Below, piece by piece: positions 24,972 through 34,418 of a stretch of DNA of 64,000 nt (its first letter is position 1; each line of letters begins with the position of its first letter). This stretch comes from Holophagales bacterium (GTDB taxonomy: Bacteria > Acidobacteriota > Thermoanaerobaculia > UBA5066): positions 62,001-126,000 of the forward strand of contig JADJVF010000012.1 in assembly GCA_016716705.1 (NCBI GenBank). The letters run 5' to 3'. Below the pieces are notes generated by a model. The model ran no database searches. It saw nothing but the letters and a program-made list of their open reading frames with translations, and was not told where the DNA came from. The position numbers and the translations under genes are program-made.

Positions 24972-26996
24972 TCAGAGCGCGAGGGCGTTCACTTCGGCGT
25001 AGATCTGCTCGTCGGTGAAGCCCATCAGCTCCACGCTCTTCGACGGACAGGTGGCCTGGCAGGTGCCGCACCCCTGGCAGACGCCGGGGTTGACGTCGGC
25101 GACGACCTTGACGAGGTTCCCCTTTCGGTCGCGGATCTCCTTGTGCTCCACGGCTCCGTAGGGGCAGACCCTTTCGCAGTGGAAGCAGCCGGCGCAGAGC
25201 GCGGCGTCGACGCGGGCGACGGTCGGCTCCCTCTCGAGCATCTCGTTCGAGAAGAGGCCGAGGATCTTGGCGGCGGTCGCGCTCGCCATGGCGACCGAGT
25301 CGGGGATGTCGCGTGGGGCCTGGCAGGCCCCCGCCACGAAGACGCCGGCGGTGTTCGTCTCGACGGGGCGCAGCTTCGGGTGCGCCTCGTTGATGAAGCC
25401 GTACCGGTCGTACGAGACCGAGAGCGTCTGCGCGAGCGTCTCGATTCCCTTGCGCGGCTGGATCGCGGTGGCGAGGACGACCATGTCGGCGTCGATCGCC
25501 ACTGGGGTGCCGTTCAGCGTGTCGAACCCGAGGACCTTGATGACTTCACCCTCGCGCCAGATGCGCGAGACGCGGCCGCGGACGTAGACGGCCCCGTCCT
25601 CCTCCACCGCGCGCCGCGTGAACTCCTCGTACCCCTTCCCGGCGGCCCGCACGTCCATGTAGAAGACCGTCGCCTCGCCGTCGTGCACCTTGTGCCGGTA
25701 GAGCATCGTGTGCTTGGCGACGTACATGCAGCAGACCTTCGAGCAGTAGTCGATCCCCTTGGCCGGGTCCCGCGACCCGACGCACTGGAGGAAGACGATC
25801 CGCTTCGGCTCCTTCCCGTCGGAAGGCCGCAGGATCTTCCCGGCCGTCGGCCCGGAGGCCGAGGCGAGCCGCTCGAACTGGAGGCCGTCGATGACGTCGG
25901 GGATCGTCCCGTAACCGTACTCGCCGTACCCCTTCACGCCGGGGGAGGACTGGTCCTTGCCGACGGAGTAGAGGTCGAAGCCGGTCGCGACGACGATCGC
26001 GCCGACCTTCTCGGTGACGAAGCGGTCCTCCTGCGCGAAGTCGACGGCGCCGCGGGAGCACGCCTCCTTGCACTTGCCGCAGGCGTCCTTCTTCATCCCC
26101 CGCGCCTTCCCCTTGAAGTACGCGCAGCGCTCCCGGTCGATAACGGGGATGTTCGGGACGGCCTGCGGGAACGGGACGTACATCGCCGTCCGCTTCCCGA
26201 GCCCGGCGTCGAACTCGCTCGGGACGTTCTTCACGACGCAGGCCTTCTGGCAGGCGCCGCAGCCGTTGCACTTCGTTTCGTCCACGCTCCGCGCCTTCTG
26301 GCGGATGCGCACGCGGAAGTTCCCGATGTACCCCTCGACGGCGTCGACCTCGCTGTAGGCCATCAGCTTGATCCGCGGGTGCTGGTAGACCTCCACCATG
26401 CGCGGAGTCAGGATGCACTGCGAGCAGTCGAGCGTCGGGAAGGTCTCCGAGAGCTGGCTCATGTGGCCGCCGATGGAGGGCTCCTTCTCGACGAGGATCA
26501 CCTCGGCGCCGCCGTCGGCGATGTCGAGCGCGGCCTGGATGCCGGCGATGCCGCCGCCGATGACGAGCGCCCGCCGCTCCACCGGGATCCGGATCGTCTC
26601 GAGCGGGACGTTCCGCTTCACCTTCTCGACGATGAGGCGCCCGAGGTCGATCGCCTTGTCGGTCGCCGCCTCGCGGTCCTCGTGGATCCACGAGCAGTGC
26701 TCGCGGATGTTCGCCATCTCGCAGAGGAAGGGGTTGAGGCCCGCCCCGGCCGCGGCGCGGCGGAAGGTCTTCTCGTGCATGTGGGGCGAGCAGGCGGCGA
26801 CGACGACTCCGGTGAGCCGCTTCTCGGCGATGGCCTGCCGGATGAGCGCCTGCCCCGGGTCGGAGCACATGTACTTGTAGTCGACCGAGTGCGCCACGCC
26901 CGGGAGCTTTCCGAGCTCCTCGGCGACGCGCGCGCCGTCGACGGTCCGGCCGATGTTCTCGCCGCAGTGACAGACGAAGACGCCGATGCGCGACAT
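24972..26996 (-). CDS. hdrA: Heterodisulfide reductase subunit A-like bifurcating flavoprotein
   Basis: 674 residues, intact. Order: N-terminal FVCHCGENIGRTVD Cys region; GGGIAGIQAALDIADGGAEV FAD-binding Rossmann motif near residue 150; TLDCSQCILTPRM and the CNGCGACQKACVV ferredoxin-type cluster; FLQCVGSRD with CSKVCCMYVAKH; and two C-terminal clusters, CAGCFHCERVCPYGAVE and CQGCGTCQATCPSKSVELMG. This is the full HdrA architecture whose FAD performs electron bifurcation. It is flanked by hdrB (overlap TGATG) and mvhD. Confidence 0.95.
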   Translation of the reverse strand: MSRIGVFVCHCGENIGRTVDGARVAEELGKLPGVAHSVDYKYMCSDPGQALIRQAIAEKRLTGVVVAACSPHMHEKTFRRAAAGAGLNPFLCEMANIREHCSWIHEDREAATDKAIDLGRLIVEKVKRNVPLETIRIPVERRALVIGGGIAGIQAALDIADGGAEVILVEKEPSIGGHMSQLSETFPTLDCSQCILTPRMVEVYQHPRIKLMAYSEVDAVEGYIGNFRVRIRQKARSVDETKCNGCGACQKACVVKNVPSEFDAGLGKRTAMYVPFPQAVPNIPVIDRERCAYFKGKARGMKKDACGKCKEACSRGAVDFAQEDRFVTEKVGAIVVATGFDLYSVGKDQSSPGVKGYGEYGYGTIPDVIDGLQFERLASASGPTAGKILRPSDGKEPKRIVFLQCVGSRDPAKGIDYCSKVCCMYVAKHTMLYRHKVHDGEATVFYMDVRAAGKGYEEFTRRAVEEDGAVYVRGRVSRIWREGEVIKVLGFDTLNGTPVAIDADMVVLATAIQPRKGIETLAQTLSVSYDRYGFINEAHPKLRPVETNTAGVFVAGACQAPRDIPDSVAMASATAAKILGLFSNEMLEREPTVARVDAALCAGCFHCERVCPYGAVEHKEIRDRKGNLVKVVADVNPGVCQGCGTCQATCPSKSVELMGFTDEQIYAEVNALAL

Positions 26997-27896
26997 CAGA
27001 CGGCCTCCTTCTGCGCCGGCGCCGGGTGCGGCGGGCTTCGCGGGGCGGCTTCGGGGCGGGGACCGGCTCGGCGAGCGCCCGCTCGACGAAGCCCTTCGTG
27101 CTGACGAAGTGCCTCTCCAGCCCCAGGGTGCGGGCGTCGAGCCCGAGCGCGAGGCCGACGAGCTCGGAGAGGAAGAGGATGACGAAGCGCCCTGCCGGAA
27201 GTCCAGGTTCGAGTGGCACATCGGGCAGGCGACGACGATCGCGTCGGCGCCGGCGGAGCGGGCGTCGTCGAGGATCTCGCGCGAGAGCCTCACGACCGAT
27301 CCGGTCCGCGAGAGCGAGAAGCCGCCGCCGCAGCAGTCGAGACGGCGGTTCCAGGCGACGGCCGTCGCGCCGGTGGCGGCGACGACCTCCTCCATCGAGA
27401 CCGGCGCCTCGGGGTCGTCGAAGGTGCAGACCTCGGAGGGGCGGACCAGGAGGCAGCCGTAGTAGCAGGCGATCTTCAGGCCGGCGAGCGGGCGGACCGT
27501 CTTCTCCCGGAGCGCGCCCAGCTGCTCGCGGAGCACCTCGACGACGTTCCGGGCCGTCACGGAGTTCGGGAAGCGGCCGGCCGATCAGCTCAGGATCTGC
27601 GCGGCAGGGCCGCGTCGGAGGCGACGGCGTGCCGCGCGCTCGCGAGGCGGTTGTAGCAGGCGGCGCAGGGAGCCAGGACCTGGTCGTGCCCCTGCTCGGC
27701 CGCGAGGGCGAGGTTGCGGGCCGGGAGCGCGACGGAGAGGAGGTGGTTCGTGGCGTGGGCCGACGTCGCCCGCAGCACGACCAGTCGTCCACCTCGACGA
27801 GCTCGAGGCCGAGCGGGCCGGCGACGGCGCGGAGGCTCTCGTCGAACTCGCGGGCGGTGCCGTGAAGAGAGCAGCCGGGGAGTAGCCGACTCTCAC
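26996..27896 (-). CDS. hdrB: Heterodisulfide reductase subunit B-like, several frameshifts
   Basis: Joining frames gives the two CCG domains. Start GTG 27896: VRVGY, then in a shifted frame PGCSLHGTAREFDESL, WSCCG; next ATSAHATNHLLSVALPARN with VLAPCAACYNRLASARH; then NVVEVLREQL, KIACYYGCLLVRPSEVCTF, RRLDCCGGGFSL and VVACPMCHSNLDFRQG. The Cys sets CxnCCG and CxxC carry the non-cubane 4Fe-4S clusters of HdrB. The last part (ELVGLALGLDARTLGL) is in another frame and ends by overlapping hdrA. At least four indels, near 27880, 27790, 27600 and 27190. The overlaps with hdrA and hdrC argue for assembly errors. Confidence 0.8.
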
Positions 27897-28470
27897 GCGC
27901 CTCCTTCCCGGCGCGACGCGGGTCGCTTCTTCGCACGCCTCGAAGATCCGGCGGACCTCCTTCACCCCCTCGATCGGATGCGGGACGAACCCGAGCTTGC
28001 CGCGCGAGACGAGGCCGGGACCGTCGTGACGTCCTGCAGGAGCGCGCCGGTCCGAGCTTGTACTCGGCGACGGGGCCCAGCTCGAAGGAACGCCCGGTGA
28101 GCCCGGATCTGGTCGAGGAACGACCTGTGGAACGCGAGGACCGCGCGGGGCGCCAGCCGGGCAGGCCTCGAGGGCCATCTCACGAGCGTCCATCGTCCGG
28201 GCCGGGTCGCAGCCGTTCGGGCAGCGCTCCGTGCACGTCTCGCAGGTGAGGCAGAGCCAGATCGACTCGCTCGTCAGGAGGCGCTCGCGCAGGTCGAGAT
28301 TCACGGGCGCATGACGTCGTGCGGGCGCAGCGACGTCTCCCCGGCCATGGGCAGCCGGCGGAGCACTGCCGCACTGGTAGCAGCGGGCGGTGTTCTTGCC
28401 GGTGCGCTCCTTCATCTCCGCGCGCAGGGACACCCGGCCTGACCGCTGGCGTTCGTTCCAGGGGGCTCAT
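27893..28470 (-). CDS. hdrC: Heterodisulfide reductase subunit C-like, several frameshifts
   Basis: ATG 28470 begins MSPLERTPAVRPGV; the frame then moves to SLRAEMKERTGKNTARCYQC, the first half of a ferredoxin-type cluster (continuing CSAGCP in another frame). The second cluster is plain: SESIWLCLTCETCTERCPNG followed by CDPARTMDA. Further pieces are AVLAFHRSFLDQIRAH, ARTGALLQDVTTVPA and SRGKLGFVPHPIEGVKEVRR. This is HdrC, the small 4Fe-4S subunit that links HdrA to HdrB. The gene is first in the operon and ends by overlapping hdrB (GTGA). Confidence 0.75.
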
Positions 28471-28710
28471 GTTTGACAGTCCTCCGGTCCGCCTCTGAGG
28501 GCGGGGGCTCGGAAAGCCCGACCGGGAATCGTAGACCCGTGAACGAAGAGCGCAAAGCACTGGAAACCGTACGAAGCCGGGGCGGATTCGGCGGTGGTTG
28601 TCGCGTCCGGAGCGGTCCCGAACCCCGATGCTAGACTTTCGGCCATCTCCCCTGGGACCGGTGGAACGCCCCGTTCGTGGTGCGGAGCCGGCCGGGAGCA
28701 AGGAGCCGGG
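28471..28710. promoter_or_regulatory. Divergent control region between hdrC and the aldehyde dehydrogenase
   Basis: 240 non-coding bases between two outward-facing operons. It should hold both promoters, but I could not single out a convincing pair of -35/-10 elements. GGAG in the last 15 bases is the ribosome site of the plus-strand gene. Confidence 0.45.
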
Positions 28711-30293
28711 ATGTTTCTGAAGCGTTTCACGAACGACCCCATTCACGACTACAGCCGCGAGGAGAGCGTTCGAGGCGTCGGCCGCGCCGTGGAGGCCGTC
28801 CGGGCCCGTTTCGGCGAGACGTACCCGGCGATCATCGACGGAAAGCCGGTCGCGACGGCGAAGACGATCGCATCCCTCTGTCCCTCGAACCCGGAGATCG
28901 TCGTCGGGCGCATCTCGAGCTGCTCGCGCGAGGACGTCGACCGAGCGATGGCCGCTGCGAAGGCGGCGTTCGCCTCCTGGTCGCGGACGAACCCGGAGGA
29001 GCGGGCCGAGACGCTCCTGCGCCTGGCCGCCCTGATGCGCGAGCGGCAGTTCGAGCTCCTCGCCCTCCTCGCCTTCGAGATCGGGAAGGACTGGTACGAA
29101 GCCGACGCCGAGATCGCCGAGGCGATCGATTTCTGCGAGTACTACGCGCGGCTCGCCCTGACCCACTTCCAGTACCACCCGCTCACGCGTCTCTCGACCG
29201 AGGACAACTGCTATTACTACATCCCTCTCGGAGTCGGCGCGGTCGTCACGCCGTGGAACTTCCCGCTCGCGATCCTGGGGGGGATGACGATGGCCGCGGT
29301 CGTCGCGGGGAACACGGTCGTCCTCAAGCCGAGCTCCGACACGCCGATCCTGGCGCACCGCCTCGTCGAGATGGCCCACGAGGCCGGCGTTCCGGCGGGG
29401 GTCATCAACCTCGTCCCCGGGTCGGGCGGCGAGATCGGCGACTACATGGTGACGCACCCGGACGTGCGCTTCGTCTCGTTCACCGGTTCGGCGGAAGTGG
29501 GCCTGAGGATCAACGAGATCATCGCCAGGCCGGTTCCGGGGAAGAAGTGGATGACCCGCTACGTCTCCGAGATGGGCGGCAAGAACGCCATCGTCGTCGA
29601 CGAGACGGCCGACCTTGACTCGGCCTCGACCGGCGCCGTCCGGTCGGCGTTCGGCTTCCAGGGGCAGAAGTGCTCTGCCTGCTCACGCCTCATCGTCGAC
29701 CGGCGCGTTCACGGCAAGCTCGTCGAGATGGTCCTCGCGAAGGCGAAGCTGATCCCCGTGGGCGACCCCTGGGAAGACCCCTGTGTCTTCACCGGTCCCG
29801 TAGCGAACGCCTCGGCCCACAAGAGCATCCTGAAGGCCATCGAGACGGGCAAAGGCGAGGGGAAGCTCCTCCTCGGCGGCGGCGCGATCGACCGCCCGGG
29901 GTACTACATCGCCCCGACGATCTTCGACGGCGTGAAGGCGGGCTCCTTCCTCGAGCAGGAAGAGATCTTCGGACCGGTCCTGGCGATCATCCCGGTCGAC
30001 GGCTTCGACGAGGCCCTCGCCGTCGCCAACGACACCCTCTATGGCCTGACGGGGGCCGTCTACTCCACCTCGATCGACCGGATCGACCGGGCCAAGCGCG
30101 AGTACCACGCCGGCAACCTCTACCTGAATCGCGGCTGCACCGGCGCGCTCGTCGGCGTCCACCCGTTTGGCGGGTTCAACCTCTCTGGAACCGACTCGAA
30201 GGCCAGCGGTCCCGACTACCTGATGAACTTCACGCAGGGAAGACGACCTCCGAGAGGCTCACGATCACCCGTCTCGCGGGAATCGGCGTCTGA
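28711..30293 (+). CDS. Aldehyde dehydrogenase, glutamate-semialdehyde dehydrogenase (PruA-like) type, one frameshift at the end
   Basis: About 527 residues. NAD-dependent ALDH signatures: VVTPWNFPLAILGGMTMAAV, VVLKPSSDTPILAHRL, VSFTGSAEVGLRINE, the Glu region EMGGKNAIVVDETAD and the catalytic Cys in FGFQGQKCSACSRLI. The long N-terminus and DYLMNFTQG near the end match delta-1-pyrroline-5-carboxylate dehydrogenases, which oxidise glutamate semialdehyde to glutamate. After FTQG an indel near 30240 must be corrected to reach KTTSERLTITRLAGIGV; uncorrected, the frame runs on uselessly. It faces the hdr operon, but a direct link is unproven. Confidence 0.88.
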
Positions 30294-30349
30294 AGGAGCT
30301 CCTCTTCCCGTGGCCGCCGCGCCGCCTCGCCTGGGCCCGGCCCTGGCAG

Positions 30350-30691
30350 GTGGCGCTCCGGACGGTGCACATCGTCTCGATGGCGATCGTCCTCGGGGGC
30401 GTGGCCTGGAGCGTCCCCGAGGAGCGGATGGGCCATGCCGTCCTGCTCACGGTCGCCAGCGGCGCCCTCCTCCTCGCGATCGACCTTTGGAAGAGCTGCG
30501 TCTATCTCTACCAGGGGGCCGGGGTCGCGGCGATCGTGAAGCTCGCGCTCGTCGGCCTCGGCTGGCACCTGCCGCAGGCGCGCCTCGCGTTCTACCTCGC
30601 GGCCACGGTCGTCGGCTCGGTCGGGTCGCACATGAACGGCTCGTGGCGGCACTACTCGTTCCTCGACCGGAAGGTGCTGAAGCAGGACTGA
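30350..30691 (+). CDS. Small membrane protein, unknown function
   Basis: 113 residues with three or four membrane helices (TVHIVSMAIVLGGVAWSVPE, VLLTVASGALLLAIDLWKSC, VAAIVKLALVGLGWHLPQAR, FYLAATVVGSVGSHMNG). The coding-looking sequence extends about 20 codons upstream (FPWPPRRLAWARPWQ) to just after the dehydrogenase stop, where AAGGAG is seen, so the start may be earlier with an unusual codon. Function unknown. Confidence 0.6.
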   Translation: MALRTVHIVSMAIVLGGVAWSVPEERMGHAVLLTVASGALLLAIDLWKSCVYLYQGAGVAAIVKLALVGLGWHLPQARLAFYLAATVVGSVGSHMNGSWRHYSFLDRKVLKQD

Positions 30692-30700
30692 GTGGGGATG

Positions 30701-30741
30701 GACGCCGGACCGGCCGAGCGGCAGCCGGTCTAGCGGGCGTC
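30701..30741. terminator. Imperfect hairpin between convergent genes
   Basis: GACGCC...ACCGGC at 30701-30714 can pair, with mismatches, with GCCGGT...GGGCGTC at 30724-30741, in the short gap between the plus-strand membrane gene and the minus-strand ThiF-like gene. A bidirectional terminator is plausible but there is no T run. Confidence 0.3.
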
Positions 30742-31774
30742 ACACCCCGAACGTTCTCGCCACGAGGCTCCTCGCCTTCGCCGGGTCCGTCGTTCCCTTC
30801 ACGATCGCGCGGCCGTCGGAGAAGAGCGTCAGCTCGACCTCCTCGGTCCGGAAGCGGAGGAGGTGCTCGTTCGCGAGGACCGTCCCGAGCGGGCGCAGCC
30901 GCTCGGCCAGCGCCGCGAAGTCGGGGCGGGACGGGAGGAGCGGGCGGACCTGGACCGAATCCCGGCCGCAGAGCGCCGCCGTCTGGGGCGTCTCGACGGA
31001 GAGGAAGTCGAAGCGGCGCTCCACGCAGCAGGAGCAGCGGCTCTCGTCGGGCCGGTAGGGGAGCGCCACGCGGCTGAACCGCCCCTCCCAGACGTCCGCG
31101 TAGACGACCTCGGCCTCGGACGGCGTCTCTCGCGTGGCGAGCCAGCGGAGGGCGCGGCCGACCTGCATCGAAGCGGCCAGGTGCGCCGCGGGGCCGAGGA
31201 TTCCGGCCGTGTCGCACGTCGGGGACGTCCCCGGCTCGGGGATCTCCGGCATGAGGCATCGGAGGCACGGGGTGTGGCCGGGGACGAGGAGCGCGGCGAG
31301 CCCGGTCGATCCGATGCAGGCGCCGTAGACCCAGGGGGTGCCCTTCTCGACGCACGCGTCGTTCAGGAGGAACCGCGCCTCGAAGCTGTCGAACCCGTCG
31401 AGGACGAGGTCGATTCCGTCGAGCAGCTCGCGGATGTTGCGGGGGCCCATGTCGACGACGACGGGCTCCAACTCGACGTCCGCGTTTACGCGCGCGAGGC
31501 GCCGGGCGGCCGCGACGGCCTTCGGGAGCCCCTCGCGGACGTCCGCCTCCTCGAAGAGCGCCTGCCGCTGGAGGTTCGAGAGCTCGACGACGTCGCGGTC
31601 GGCGATCCGGAGGAACCCGACGCCCGCCCGCGCCAGAAGGCTCGCCGACTCGGCCCCCAGTCCGCCGCAGCCGGCGACGAGGACCCGGGCGGCCCGGATC
31701 CGGGCCTGCCCGGCCTCGCCGAAGGGACGGAAGAGGACCTGGCGGGAATATCGGTCGTCCGGTTTCCAGGGCAT
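30740..31774 (-). CDS. ThiF/MoeB/HesA-family E1-like adenylyltransferase
   Basis: 344 residues. RYSRQVLFRPFGEAGQARIR and VLVAGCGGLGAESASLLARA form the start and ATP-binding Rossmann loop of the E1 superfamily; DRDVVELSNLQRQALF and DGFDSFEARFLLNDAC follow as in MoeB/ThiF. Zinc Cys pairs are CLRC (near residue 170) and CSCC (near residue 250). These enzymes adenylate the Gly-Gly end of MoaD/ThiS carriers. A MoaD-like carrier lies just past the divergent AOR gene, so this is probably its dedicated activating enzyme for the tungsten pyranopterin cofactor. The extra 80 C-terminal residues are not typical of MoeB. Confidence 0.87.
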   Translation of the reverse strand: MPWKPDDRYSRQVLFRPFGEAGQARIRAARVLVAGCGGLGAESASLLARAGVGFLRIADRDVVELSNLQRQALFEEADVREGLPKAVAAARRLARVNADVELEPVVVDMGPRNIRELLDGIDLVLDGFDSFEARFLLNDACVEKGTPWVYGACIGSTGLAALLVPGHTPCLRCLMPEIPEPGTSPTCDTAGILGPAAHLAASMQVGRALRWLATRETPSEAEVVYADVWEGRFSRVALPYRPDESRCSCCVERRFDFLSVETPQTAALCGRDSVQVRPLLPSRPDFAALAERLRPLGTVLANEHLLRFRTEEVELTLFSDGRAIVKGTTDPAKARSLVARTFGV

Positions 31775-31899
31775 GGGACCTCCGGGGGCCGAGGCCTTCC
31801 CTTGCCCCCCATCTCTGCCGGATGTTACTGTCCCAAGGGCGGTTTGGCTCTCGCGACGTCTCCTTCCGGGGACGCGCCGGCCGGCCGCAAGAGGCGACC
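31775..31899. promoter_or_regulatory. Divergent promoter region between the E1-like gene and the AOR gene
   Basis: 125 non-coding bases between outward-facing genes of one cofactor pathway. A purine-rich AAGAGG lies just before the AOR start. No firm promoter elements were identified. Confidence 0.4.
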
Positions 31900-34101
31900 A
31901 TGTCCACGACGACGCCCGACTACACCATCCGCACGAACTACACGGACAACCTCGAGGAGATGAGGGCCGCCCACAAGGTCCTCCTCGAGGTGCCGTTCAC
32001 CCCGAGCGAGCCCCAGCGCGGGTACAACATGAGGTCGCTCCACATCGACCTCACGAACCTGAAGGTGACCGAGAAGAAGGTCACGCAGGAGATGGTCGAC
32101 ACCTTCGTCGGCGGGCGCGGCTTCGGCCTCTGGCACCTCTGGAACGCGACGACGCCGACGACGAAGTGGAACGACCCGGAGAACGAGATCGTCATCAGCC
32201 CGGGGCCGATCGCCGGGATCACGCAGTACCCCGGCACGGGCAAGTCGATCGTCGTGGCGATCTCGCCCCTCACCGACATCCCGATCGACTGCAACGTCGG
32301 CGGCTACTACGGGCCGCTCCTGAAGTTCTGCGGCTTCGACGCCCTCGAGCTCCAGGGGAAGGCCGACCGCGAGGTCGTCATCCTGATCGACGGGCCGCGC
32401 GGCGTGATCCGGATCGAGGAGGCCCCGCTCGAGCCGGCCGACAGCCACATCTGCTCCGAGATCTTCACGCACATGTACGCCGACGGCCCGGCCGACCTGA
32501 AGAACGTCTCGGTCGTCTCGGCCGGGAAGGGCTCCGACCACAGCCTCATCGGCTGCCTGAACTTCTCCTTCTACGACGCGAAGCGGAAGGCGGCGCGCCT
32601 GAAGCAGGCGGGGCGCGGCGGCGTCGGGACGGTCTTCCGCGACAAGAAGCTCAAGGCCCTCGTCGTCCGCGGGCCGGTCATCAAGGCCGACCTGAACCAC
32701 GTCGCGGACCGGGCGCGGATCCAGAAGGTCGGGAGCGTCATCAACAAGGAGATCCACGACCTCGACGCCCAGCAGTGCAACATGAAGCGCCAGGGGACGG
32801 CCCACCTCGTCGAGGTGATGGACGCGTACGACCTCCTCCCGGTGAAGAACTTCCAGTACGGCAACCACCCCGACACGAAGAACATCGCCTCCTGGGTCTG
32901 GGACAAGCGCTTCACGCAGGGGATCCCCGACGGCTGCTGGTACGGCTGCACGATGTCGTGCTCGAAGGGGGCCGACGGCCACGTCGTCAAGACCGGCCCG
33001 TACAAGGGCGACATCGTCACGGTGGACGGCCCCGAGTACGAGAACGCCGCCGGCCTCGCCGCGAACTGCGGCATCTTCGACCCCGACTGGCTCCTCGAGG
33101 TCAACTTCTACTGCGACACCTACGGGGTCGACACGATCTCGTACGGCACGCTCTGCGCGTTCGCGATGGAGTGCTGGCAGCGCGGCATCCTGAACGCCGA
33201 GCGGACGGGCGGCCTCGACCTGAGCTGGGGGAACGCCGAGTCGCAGATGGAGATCCTCCACCAGATCGCCCGCGGCGAGGGCTTCGGCCTGATCGCCGGG
33301 CAGGGCATCCGGAAGATGAAGCAGATCTTTGCCGAGCGCGGCTGGGGCGACCTGAAGCTGATGACCGACATCGGCATGGAGGTCAAGGGGCTCGAGTACT
33401 CGCAGTACCAGTCGAAGGAGTCGCTCGCGCAGCAGGGGGGCTACGCCCTGACGAACAAGGGCCCCCAGCACGACGAGGCCTGGCTCATCTTCATGGACAT
33501 GGTCAACAAGCACCTCCCGACCTTCGAGGCGAAGGCCGAGGCGCTCCACTACTTCCCGCTCTTCCGGACGTGGTTCGGCCTGCACGGCCTCTGCAAGCTC
33601 CCCTGGAACGACATCGAGCCGGCCAACAACGCCGAGCAGGCCGAGCCGGCGAAGGTCCCCGAGCACGTCCACAACTACTGCGAGATCGCCTCCGGCGTGA
33701 CGGGCCTCGAGGTCACGAAGGAGAAGATCATCGAGCAGTCGGAGAAGGTCTACAACTTCCAGCGCGTCTTCAACCTGAGGCGCGGCTACGGCCGGCGCGA
33801 GCACGACTGGCCGCCGTACCGCTCCGTCGGCCCGGTGACGGTCGAGGAGTACGAGTCGCGCGCGGAGCGCTACGACAAGCAGATGCTCGAGGAGATCGGC
33901 GTCGACCCGGCCGGGAAGCCGGTCGAGGAGAAGATCGCCATCACCCGGAAGTACCGCGAGGACCGCTACCGCAAGCTCTGCGACGCGGTCTACAAGCGCC
34001 GCGGCTGGACGACGGACGGCGTCCCGACGATGGAGACGATCACGAAGCTCGGAATCGCCTTCCCCGAGGTCGTCGAGCTCGTCCAGAAGAACGGAGGCTG
34101 A
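31900..34101 (+). CDS. Tungsten-type aldehyde:ferredoxin oxidoreductase family protein
   Basis: 733 residues, intact. The N-terminal domain (GYNMRSLHIDLTNLKVTEKK, VGGRGFGLWHLWNATTPTTK, SPGPIAGITQYPGTGKSIVV) is the AOR_N fold that wraps the bis-pyranopterin. The Cys ligands of the 4Fe-4S cluster are in CWYGCTMSC near residues 346-354, with the fourth probably in GLHGLCKLPW near residue 561. AOR enzymes oxidise aldehydes or reduce acids or aryl-CoA with ferredoxin. The CxxxCxxxC spacing differs from classical archaeal AOR (CxxCxxxC), pointing to another branch such as BamB/WOR5-like. MoaD, E1, MoeA and tungstate uptake genes surround it, and hdr/flx could take its electrons. Confidence 0.92.
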   Translation: MSTTTPDYTIRTNYTDNLEEMRAAHKVLLEVPFTPSEPQRGYNMRSLHIDLTNLKVTEKKVTQEMVDTFVGGRGFGLWHLWNATTPTTKWNDPENEIVISPGPIAGITQYPGTGKSIVVAISPLTDIPIDCNVGGYYGPLLKFCGFDALELQGKADREVVILIDGPRGVIRIEEAPLEPADSHICSEIFTHMYADGPADLKNVSVVSAGKGSDHSLIGCLNFSFYDAKRKAARLKQAGRGGVGTVFRDKKLKALVVRGPVIKADLNHVADRARIQKVGSVINKEIHDLDAQQCNMKRQGTAHLVEVMDAYDLLPVKNFQYGNHPDTKNIASWVWDKRFTQGIPDGCWYGCTMSCSKGADGHVVKTGPYKGDIVTVDGPEYENAAGLAANCGIFDPDWLLEVNFYCDTYGVDTISYGTLCAFAMECWQRGILNAERTGGLDLSWGNAESQMEILHQIARGEGFGLIAGQGIRKMKQIFAERGWGDLKLMTDIGMEVKGLEYSQYQSKESLAQQGGYALTNKGPQHDEAWLIFMDMVNKHLPTFEAKAEALHYFPLFRTWFGLHGLCKLPWNDIEPANNAEQAEPAKVPEHVHNYCEIASGVTGLEVTKEKIIEQSEKVYNFQRVFNLRRGYGRREHDWPPYRSVGPVTVEEYESRAERYDKQMLEEIGVDPAGKPVEEKIAITRKYREDRYRKLCDAVYKRRGWTTDGVPTMETITKLGIAFPEVVELVQKNGG

Positions 34102-34104
34102 TCC

Positions 34105-34356
34105 GTGGGGGAGCCTTCGGGCGCCCCGGAAATGGTGCCGGTCGTCGATCGGCCGGGCCGGATCGTCGTGAACGGCGATCCGCTCGACTGGCGCGAGGGG
34201 ATGACCGTCCGGGACGTCCTGAAGGCGAAGAACTACATCTTCCCCCTCGTCATCACCACCGTGAACGGGACGCTGATCCCGCGCGGCTCCTACGACGTGG
34301 CGGTGGTCCCGTCGGGCGCCGACGTGAAAGTCGTCCACCTCATCAGCGGGGGCTGA
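34105..34356 (+). CDS. MoaD/ThiS-like sulfur carrier protein
   Basis: 83 residues from GTG 34105, four bases after the AOR stop. The beta-grasp core (GRIVVNGDPLDWREGMTVRD, PLVITTVNGTLIPRGSYDVA) ends with HLISGG, the C-terminal Gly-Gly that is adenylated and thiocarboxylated by an E1 enzyme. Similar small carriers accompany AOR genes and provide the dithiolene sulfur of the tungsten cofactor. ATG 34132 is an alternative start; the shorter form would still hold the domain. Confidence 0.85.
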   Translation: MGEPSGAPEMVPVVDRPGRIVVNGDPLDWREGMTVRDVLKAKNYIFPLVITTVNGTLIPRGSYDVAVVPSGADVKVVHLISGG

Positions 34357-34418
34357 CGGCCCCCTTTTCATCCGACGGCGGGCGGCGGCCAGCGTCGCCC
34401 GCGCGATGGAGGTCCAGC

